A DNA stretch of 5,048 bases from Globobulimina sp. (Eukaryota; Foraminifera; Rotaliida): the NCBI GenBank assembly GCA_003354225.1, contig PIVH01000759.1, positions 1 to 5,048 on the forward strand, read 5' to 3'. Below, in pieces: positions 1 to 5,048 of the stretch (positions are counted from its first letter, which is position 1; every line of letters begins with the position of its first letter). A program made the translations under genes and the position numbers. The notes under the pieces are model-generated. The model searched no databases. It worked only from the letters and a program-made list of their open reading frames with translations, and was not told the DNA's origin.

Positions 1-882
1 TATTTAACATATGGATCTATTGGCTGCTTGTTTGTAGCAACTCTACTGTACACAATCAATAATATAATACAAATTAAACAAAACACATCAACTTTCTATT
101 GGATATGGAGAGTTGCTTTGTCTGAGGGAGTGTTGCTATCATACACAATATCTCAAGTATCAATGTACTGGTTACTTATCTTTAGAATATATTATGCATT
201 TCATGGGACCAAATATGCAGTATCCAAGTACGCCTACGTAGTATTTTTAATTTTACTCATTTTGTTTTTTATGTGTGGAATTGTGGCAGGATTTGCCAAT
301 TTTTTTGTTCTGCAAAATGAATATGCTGAAAACTTCGTTAATATCCCCATGGATACTATGCATGATCTCGGATCAGTTTATTTTTTCGGCAGTGCGTTAA
401 TAGATTTTTGCATTACAATTTTTTTGGTTGTGTTATTCATTAAAAAGTTATTGATAGTAACCACAGATATGGATGAAAATAAGTCGCATTTGTTTGTTGA
501 TGACAGAATATCGACATTGAACTATCAACAGAAAATATTATTAAATGTTATCACTAAATTCTTTGTATTAACGTTACTCGCAACATTATCAACGCAAATC
601 GACATAGCTCTCGCTGCAGTTTATCACATAGTTATTTTGCGTTATTGGAATATAATTAATGTGCGTATTATTTTTTCATTTTATTGGTGGTTATTCCCAA
701 TTGATTGCGTTGTTAATATGATTTGTTTGTATTTGATTCTTGAAGGAAGTGAGCAACATTACAGAAAAATATGTAATGGTTGTGATGCTTATACACGATT
801 GTGCTGCAAAAGAATTGCCAAGAAAAGTATCAAAAAGAAATTCCAAATACATAATGATGAGATAACAGTGCATTTGCTGTAA
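1..882 (+). CDS. Putative seven-transmembrane receptor-like protein, C-terminal part (5' end outside window)
   Basis: The frame is open from base 1 and ends at a TAA at 880-882, giving 293 residues. There is no ATG near the left edge; the first nine codons read on in the same hydrophobic style, so the true start or an upstream exon lies outside the window. Roughly six hydrophobic segments are visible (about residues 1-22, 45-75, 88-112, 128-155, 190-212 and 222-250). They are separated by short charged loops, including an acidic loop near 160-170 (TTDMDENK). The third visible stretch boundary carries FRIYYAF at the end of a membrane segment, where receptors place their G-protein-contacting motif. 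The last membrane segment ends in WWLFPIDCVVNMICLYLIL. The ~45-residue tail is basic and Cys-rich (CNGCD, LCCKR). This layout suits a 7TM receptor lacking its first helix. No ligand or named family can be assigned, and another multi-pass membrane protein is possible. It converges on the sphingomyelinase-like gene. Confidence 0.75.
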   Translation, partial: YLTYGSIGCLFVATLLYTINNIIQIKQNTSTFYWIWRVALSEGVLLSYTISQVSMYWLLIFRIYYAFHGTKYAVSKYAYVVFLILLILFFMCGIVAGFANFFVLQNEYAENFVNIPMDTMHDLGSVYFFGSALIDFCITIFLVVLFIKKLLIVTTDMDENKSHLFVDDRISTLNYQQKILLNVITKFFVLTLLATLSTQIDIALAAVYHIVILRYWNIINVRIIFSFYWWLFPIDCVVNMICLYLILEGSEQHYRKICNGCDAYTRLCCKRIAKKSIKKKFQIHNDEITVHLL

Positions 883-1160
883 CAAAGTGTGTTGTTTTAT
901 CCTTGCACAGCAATATTAAATCCAACGTTATCTTCCCGTTTAGTAAACAAAAAACGTGTTGACGCACCGGTGATCATTTGACGCCGTACTGACGAAGACA
1001 ACAATTACAACATGGAATCAAATGTCTTGAATTGCAATGTTTATAGCTATTTTGAACATATTTAAGACACTTTGAAAAAAGAAAAAGAAACGAAAATATA
1101 TTAACACATAAAAAGCAAAATAATAATACGATATCTGACAACAAACAATAAGTCATAAAG
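883..1160. other. Convergent intergenic spacer
   Basis: This AT-rich spacer separates the stop codon of the 7TM-like gene (+) from the stop codon of the sphingomyelinase-like gene (-), so it must hold both 3' untranslated ends. I see no AATAAA hexamer on either strand; the AATATTAAAT at about 911-920 is the nearest thing to a polyadenylation signal for the + gene. Three TGACG words occur at 960, 979 and 990. No reading frame here looks coding. Confidence 0.5.
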
Positions 1161-2662
1161 TCACTCAGTTACAAATTCAGACACAACAAGTGTATGATCG
1201 GATAATTTATATCTCCCTAAAGCTAATAAATTATTTTTAATCTGTTTGCATTGGAAATTCGCAAAAATATGATCGATATTATACTGCGCTCTTTTAAATG
1301 TCGGTTCATATCTATTTAATTTATGATATTTTGGTCCTAAATGATGCGGTATATTAATATATGCTTTTTTTGTGAGTTTTACTTTTCGAATTCTTTTCTT
1401 TAATTTGCCACTTTCATTCGCTAACTTTAACTTTCTTAAATTGTCCGCATATGACTCTTTCCCTTGGCATGCTATGCAAGTTAAGGGGTCATCCCCTAAT
1501 TCCTCGTCAATGTCGCGATTTATCTTCCATTGCACGCTGATAATATCATCCTTTTCGTCATATTTCTTTTCCCTCTCTTCGTCCCCGCCGTGCCCCAAAC
1601 CATTGTTATATATCTCGACCCGCTGTGGATGTGACTCCATATCCACATTAAAATCGCCTTAAACAGGTTTTTTATGCGTGTTGACGCCAAAACTGCCAAC
1701 ATCAATCACCGTCATTTTGGGTGTCTGGCTTTTTTCCCGTCAACGCGAACAAAAAAAAAGGTATTAAAGTGAGCATACCCAAAATAATGCATTTATTAAT
1801 TAATTCCTTGCTTTCCCAATTTGTATATAACCACAACTTCAACTCTTTGATTTGTAGCAATCTCTCATGCCCAGCTCCGGCTGCCTGCATATGCGTATTT
1901 ATTAACATAAATTTCTGTTTCTCAAAATAGCACCACAACCACCCTTTATTTGACAAGGAGTCGTTGCATGCATCGTTTATATACGGCTGGAAGCCCCATT
2001 GCGTCGCTTTTTTGTTACATAATGTGGTCAAACCATTGCACATAAATTTGGTGATGGGGATGTTGTTATTATTCATTGCAAACGGCAAATAATTCCGCAT
2101 TTTATGACTGAATCTTGCTTTGGGATTATATCGAACCGGTAAACACTTTAAAATGGGCAAAACACCAAATAAGATGGATAAAATCGTAAAAAATGCTGCA
2201 AAAAAACGACCTGCAAATATTTTTTTTTTGTGTACATGTCCACATATTTTTTGCTTCTGAAACAGAATAAATGTATAAAGTCAAACCGATATATGGTATA
2301 TACTCAAAATATGCTATGATTCTAATTAGAAATGGAGGGAATATGCCAGTTTTCCAACACCATAATTCTTGGATGGCGACCACAATCAATCCATCATAAT
2401 TCTGCCATTCTTGTTTTTTTGCGAGGTCGTGTAAATAAGTGGAGCAACGATCTGGGTTTGAGAGACAGCGCGGCGATGATACTGGCATACACCACAGGTT
2501 CCATGTCATTAATTTATATGTGTTCCATGTGTTGTTGTTGTTGGTGTTATTATGATTGGAGACTAGTGATATTGTTGGCTCTTTTGCGTCTACTACGGCT
2601 GTGTCGGGTGAATTTGTGGTATTATCACCCAATTCGAGTTGCTCGCTTAGATTTGATTGCAT
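1161..2662 (-). CDS. Neutral-sphingomyelinase-like EEP-superfamily phosphodiesterase (three-exon model)
   Basis: Enzymes of this family cleave sphingomyelin to ceramide and phosphocholine using Mg2+. Exons are 2662-2287, 2210-1779 and 1657-1161, giving about 434 residues and a TGA stop. The ATG at 2662 is the first after an in-frame TAA nine bases upstream and has A at -3. In order: an Asn/Thr-rich N-terminus (1-48); TWNLW with metal-binding Asn55; AIQELW with metal-binding Glu99; a hydrophobic stretch (about 107-150); CNGLTTLCNKK, the equivalent of the family's SGL-I-S strand; the sphingomyelinase-type SNKGW motif (212-216); INTHMQA with catalytic His232; GDFN (270-273) with Asp271 and Asn273; a charged, Lys-rich insertion (about 290-375); NIDHIF (396-401); and SDH (422-424) with the catalytic Asp-His pair. 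The SNKG and NTHMQA forms favour sphingomyelinase over nuclease or inositol phosphatase, but substrate is inferred. No cleavable signal peptide is seen. All core catalytic residues are present. Confidence 0.85.
1658..1778 (-). other. Spliceosomal intron 2 of the sphingomyelinase-like gene
   Basis: This is a 121-nt GT-AG intron with donor G|GTATGC and acceptor TGTTTAAG|GC, in phase 1. It splits the glycine codon of the active-site motif GDFN. Reading through gives unrelated residues and a stop, while removal joins CIILG directly to DFNVD, which is the expected family sequence. That makes this the most secure splice assignment in the window. Confidence 0.88.
2211..2286 (-). other. Probable intron 1 of the sphingomyelinase-like gene (or a frameshift in a poly-A run)
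   Basis: The frame carrying TWNLW and QELW must change before the frame carrying LPVRYNPK and SNKGW. A 76-nt GT-AG intron (donor G|GTTTGA, acceptor ATATTTGCAG|GT, phase 1) restores the frame and joins YIPYIG to RFFAAFF. The donor is weak, whereas the acceptor is good. Alternatively there is no intron, and one base too many in the ten-base A run (2220-2229 on the minus strand) shifts the frame; the region would then be coding throughout with a longer hydrophobic stretch. Confidence 0.5.
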
Positions 2663-2732
2663 TTTGTTTTATGTTTGTAATTGCGACATGAAAGGTATCA
2701 GCAATATAATAAAGCATAAAAAAAAAACTTTG

Positions 2733-2954
2733 TCATTTTTCAAAATATCTCATTTGAAAACTGACTCTATTTTCTTCCAACACTGGAAATCTCAATCTTA
2801 ATTCTTTTGGACACGTTGCACTACCTTCAATACCAATGATTCCATGCCATATTTCTTCTCTTTTATGACCATCAAAAACTAATAAATCACCACTTTCAAA
2901 TTTAAATATTGTATTACGGATTTCGAATTGATGTACCCTTTTTTTTTGTATCAA
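2733..2954 (-). CDS. AlkB-like 2OG-Fe(II) oxygenase, C-terminal exon or remnant
   Basis: About 67 residues match the C-terminal strands of the AlkB-type 2-oxoglutarate/Fe(II) dioxygenase fold. The key run is SGDLLVFDGHKREEIWHGI, which contains the GD-L-V-F strand and the distal iron-ligand His (codon 2846-2844). It is followed by PKELRLRFP and NRVSFQMR, with the two arginines that family members use to hold 2-oxoglutarate. The frame ends at TGA (2735-2733). The homologous part begins near 2936; the frame is open to 2984 but that extension is T-rich and not protein-like, and it has no ATG. The N-terminal half with the HxD iron site is not found in any frame up to 3361. It is therefore either the last exon of a spliced gene or, more likely given the foldback element just upstream, a truncated remnant. 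Family members demethylate nucleic acids or modify proteins; no substrate can be named. Its stop lies 70 bases from the ATG of the downstream sphingomyelinase-like gene on the same strand. Confidence 0.6.
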   Translation of the reverse strand: MIQKKRVHQFEIRNTIFKFESGDLLVFDGHKREEIWHGIIGIEGSATCPKELRLRFPVLEENRVSFQMRYFEK

Positions 2955-3001
2955 AAGTTGTAAAAGTAAAAAAATGATGAAATGTTAAAATGTATGCAAA
3001 T

Positions 3002-3252
3002 CATGAAAAACTGTCAAAAATAAATATTTATGAGATATCAATATTGATAAAAGTATGAAATCATCGAAAATTGTAAAATTCCGATGAAAGTTTCTCAGAA
3101 TCACGACAAAATATTGCAGTGTCGCCACAAAATCATCATCGGAATTTTGATATTTTGATATTTTCATCGACATTTTACAATTTTCGATGATTTCCTACTT
3201 TTATCAATATTGCTGATATCCCATAAATATTTATTTTTGACAGTTTTTCATG
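3002..3252. repeat. Foldback element: long imperfect inverted repeat
   Basis: The left arm (3002-3087, 86 nt) is the reverse complement of the right arm (3136-3252, 117 nt), starting with CATGAAAAACTGTC at both outer ends. The arms differ by two substitutions (near 3032 and 3055), a 3-nt indel and a 28-nt block present only in the right arm (flanked by AAAAT on both sides, so a deletion between direct repeats or a duplication would explain it). The 48-nt spacer holds a further small stem (CGACA near 3104, TGTCG near 3120). No target-site duplication is evident. The element lies immediately upstream of the truncated AlkB-like sequence. It is too short to encode a transposase, so a MITE/foldback relic or a hairpin-RNA source are the options. 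Confidence 0.9.
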
Positions 3253-3361
3253 TAATAATAAGTATAGATTACGAGCCAATTGCAATAGTTGTGAGTCCTG
3301 TGACTACAGTGGCTCTATTTAACTTGTGTAGGCTCGATTACATTGTGTGTATATTGTTACA
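3253..3361. other. Short intergenic stretch between foldback element and transporter
   Basis: No frame on either strand encodes the missing AlkB HxD region or anything else recognisable. Small palindromic word pairs occur (CGAGCC near 3272 with GGCTCG near 3331; GAGCCA near 3273 with TGGCTC near 3310), which could form a weak stem. Confidence 0.4.
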
Positions 3362-4506
3362 TTAAAGTGAATCAATGGCAAAGTATACCATAAATGGAAC
3401 CAATATTGTTCCAAACACTGCAATAACAAACGATAAATAATATTTATATTTTGCATATTTCCTATTCCTCAATGTATCACTTTTTAGGTTTTTGTAGGCA
3501 AAAAAATATATTAACCCCGGAAAAATGATCTGATTGAATGCAGCCGCAGTGGCACCATTTAGTTGCAACAAAAATCCTAAATCATTGGTAGACAATAATA
3601 TCATGAGTGTAATTGCAATAATAATAAATACTAAAATATAAAACTTATAGGTTTGTATAGTAGTAATGTTTTGATTCTGTCGTTTAATTGTTAATGTATA
3701 CAATCTAAATATACCAATTTATACAAACTATACTTATCGTTTTTGATACGCGATACCAAATAAGATTGACGCTAAACTATTTTTAATTGTATTCGCTAAA
3801 TAGAATATGAAAATGACAAAGCAATGCATAATGCGACTCGTAACATATTAATTGAAAGCAAAGAAGCCGGATAATTCAACAATACATTTGCCAATATATT
3901 GTCACCAAAAGTGAAATATCCACCAAATCCAACACACATAAATATTAAAGTCTATGTGCAGGAAAATAACCAAACAATTGTATTAATTCTATTTGTTGTT
4001 GGTTCCTTTAATTCAGATACTTGCGCAAATACAGTCACATGAACTCCGTAAGCCATTGTAAACAAAGAGAGTGTCCTGAAAAATAATAACGGTGAAGAAT
4101 TTGTTGGCCATTCGTTATAAACAATATTATCGTTTTCGATGTTTTCATTGTCAATATATACAAATACGACCACTACAAAATATAAAAAACACAACAATCC
4201 TATAAATGATGCATATTTCAATGAATTAATTGTGCGCATAATTATAGTTGGAATAATTAAAAGTAAGACAGATATGGATATCCAAAATCTTCTGTTATAA
4301 TAAATATGTGTAGAATCGGCGGGAAATAATTGCAATGTGATTAAGCTCATAAAATCGCCAATAATAATTTGATACGAAGTGCATGACAGTAATAATTCAA
4401 TAACTAAAGAATATTCAGATAACATATATAGCCAACTTATATCATATTTACTGCACACAATCGCATAGGACGAGACTGGCAGTGTGGCACCAATTTCCAT
4501 CATCAT
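3362..4506 (-). pseudogene. AAAP/SLC38-type amino-acid transporter with in-frame stop and frameshift
   Basis: The product belongs to the amino acid/auxin permease (Aa_trans) family, secondary transporters of neutral amino acids. Landmarks in order: SCTSYQIIIGDFM (third-helix region), SLKYASFIGLL, FRTLSLFTMAYGVHVTVFAQ followed by SELKEPTTNR, then GFGGYFTFGDNILANVLLNYP, the SYSI...NTIKNS region, and NDLGFLLQLNGATAAAF with the Pro-Gly helix (IIFPGLIYF), ending at TAA 3364-3362. Three problems stand out. A TAG at 3954-3952 interrupts the frame between FSCT and TLIF, although family-like sequence continues in the same frame with no apparent gap. Near 3802-3796 the frame changes by one base just before a second TAG. 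And the N-terminus lacks the first two helices with the GaGiLglPyA-type motif; the ATG at 4506 follows an in-frame TAA and an intron-like end (ATTAACTAAAAACAG, to 4512). A 45-nt intron is proposed at 3749-3705. Either this is a decaying gene or the sequence contains errors; family assignment is firm. Confidence 0.75.
3705..3749 (-). other. Probable short intron in the transporter gene
   Basis: Between FGIA and LYTLTIK the frame holds three stops (TAA, TAG, TAA). A 45-nt GT-AG segment with donor GC|GTATCA and acceptor ATATTTAG|A removes all three and keeps the frame, leaving a linker of normal length before the ILVFIIIAITLMILL helix. The donor resembles GTATGC of the sphingomyelinase intron. 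Alternatively the three stops are further decay of a pseudogene. Confidence 0.5.
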
Positions 4507-4511
4507 ATAAA

Positions 4512-5048
4512 CTGTTTTTAGTTAATGATTTGACGGGACGAGTCCCAACGATTGGCTGAAAAACTAAACTCTGAATGATTGGTTTATTATAAAATAATAA
4601 TAACCAAATCGGACTTATATTCAAGAAATGAAGATAAGCAGAGTATAAAAATCATATACCGAAAGACATACAATTTTGCTCTCCAAAAAGGAGGTCTAAC
4701 AAAGTTAGATAGTTAATTGTAAACGACTAGTCTTATAAGTAATATTTAAAACTAATTCACTGCAAAGCAGGTTACTTTAAATAGTTCGATCTAAGTAATA
4801 TAAAAAGATTACTCGCACAGGCTATCTGAACCTATAATAAAAAGAAAAATTCATTAAAATATTACTAAAATAAATCTTCCTAAAAAAATAAGATTGCGCA
4901 CAATCTTAAAAAAGCCCCAAAAATCAATCAAAACTAAAAAATGCGAGAAACTTCGAGTTTTATTAAGAAAACCTCTTTTCGTTTCCGCATTTCGTAAATA
5001 TAATTATAAAAACATTTGTTTGTCTAAAGAGAAACAGTGTTGTTTTTA
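4512..5048. other. Non-coding AT-rich region, no gene recognised
   Basis: The plus strand is A-rich and the minus strand T-rich. The missing N-terminal exons of the transporter were looked for on the minus strand and not found. The only moderately long open run there (about 40 codons, roughly 4700-4580, FWRAKLYVFRYMIFILC) does not resemble the expected first helix. Several acceptor-like pyrimidine tracts ending in TAG occur on the minus strand (for example before GTTCAG near 4831), but no matching exon is convincing. Compact hairpins are present (see the separate entry). Confidence 0.5.
4681..4990. repeat. Cluster of small perfect hairpins
   Basis: Small inverted repeats follow one another: CTCC-AAAAA-GGAG (4681-4693), TCTAAC-AAA-GTTAGA (4695-4709), CTGC-AAA-GCAG (4760-4770), AGTAAT...ATTACT (about 4793-4813), TAAGATTG-CGCA-CAATCTTA (4889-4908) and ATGCG(A)GAAAC paired with GTTTCCGCAT (about 4940-4990). 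The 8-bp CGCA-loop hairpin is the strongest. In AT-rich DNA several six-base stems are expected by chance, so a structured RNA is only a possibility. Confidence 0.35.

Noticed and set aside
974-1156. Minus-strand open frame of 60 codons in the convergent spacer
   Set aside because: Poly-pyrimidine DNA reads as Phe/Leu/Cys-rich sequence; no homology, starts 3' of a gene end, and no support for expression.
1372-1662. Plus-strand open frame of 96 codons
   Set aside because: It lies antisense to exon 3 of the sphingomyelinase-like gene and has no protein-like features of its own.
2257-2303. A 47-nt GT-AG segment (donor GTATAT, acceptor TCTGTTTCAG) as intron 1 of the sphingomyelinase-like gene
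   Set aside because: Its splice signals look good, but removal puts the reading in a third frame that stops at CCATTTTAA before the LPVRYNPK exon; no second intron repairs this.
2332-2801. Two overlapping plus-strand open frames (2332-2691 and 2556-2801)
   Set aside because: They are antisense to exon 1 of the sphingomyelinase-like gene and the oxygenase fragment; Cys and Trp runs reflect the reverse complement of Asn-rich coding sequence.
2985-3173. Minus-strand open frame of 62 codons
   Set aside because: It falls within the inverted repeat and reads repetitive KYQN/FHRNF-type sequence due to the repeat itself.
3328-3345. Possible tRNA T-arm (GGCTCGATTAC)
   Set aside because: The flanks do not form a five-base-pair T stem, and no acceptor, D or anticodon arms can be placed around it.
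3952-3954. Reassigned TAG codon (ciliate-like code)
   Set aside because: No other real gene in the window uses an in-frame TAG or TAA, and a Gln in mid-helix at this site is not expected.
3952-3975. A 24-nt GTTTGG...CATAG segment as a tiny intron removing the in-frame TAG of the transporter
   Set aside because: Removal keeps the frame but deletes eight residues from a transmembrane helix whose length otherwise matches the family; other introns here are clearly longer.

Overview
The window is strongly AT-rich DNA with many A or T homopolymers. It carries spliced, eukaryote-type genes: GT-AG introns, Asn/Thr-rich low-complexity protein stretches, no ribosome binding sites and no operon spacing. 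The protein set (a divergent 7TM protein, a neutral-sphingomyelinase-like enzyme, an AlkB-like oxygenase fragment and an AAAP/SLC38-type transporter) fits a free-living protist. The style reminds me of a foraminiferan such as Reticulomyxa, but that is a guess from style and not a demonstrated assignment. The standard genetic code fits: TAA and TGA end the intact genes.

Layout. (1) 1-882 (+): the C-terminal ~293 residues of a multi-pass membrane protein resembling a seven-transmembrane receptor, cut by the left window edge. (2) 883-1160: short convergent intergenic space. (3) 1161-2662 (-): the best gene here, a Mg-dependent neutral-sphingomyelinase-like member of the endonuclease/exonuclease/phosphatase (EEP) superfamily. 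I read it as three exons (2662-2287, 2210-1779, 1657-1161) giving about 434 residues. The second intron is clear because it sits inside the GDFN active-site motif. The first could instead be a homopolymer indel. (4) 2733-2954 (-): the C-terminal third of an AlkB-like 2OG-Fe(II) oxygenase, with no visible N-terminal catalytic half. (5) 3002-3252: a near-perfect foldback (inverted repeat) of 86 and 117 nt arms. (6) 3362-4506 (-): an AAAP-family amino-acid transporter carrying an in-frame TAG, a frame change and no N-terminal membrane segments, so probably a pseudogene or a sequence with errors. (7) 4512-5048: no gene recognised; several compact hairpins.

The genes do not form an evident pathway. 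The main points of interest are the hydrophobic insertion inside the sphingomyelinase catalytic domain and the damaged patch from 2733 to about 4510, where a truncated oxygenase, a foldback element and a broken transporter lie side by side.
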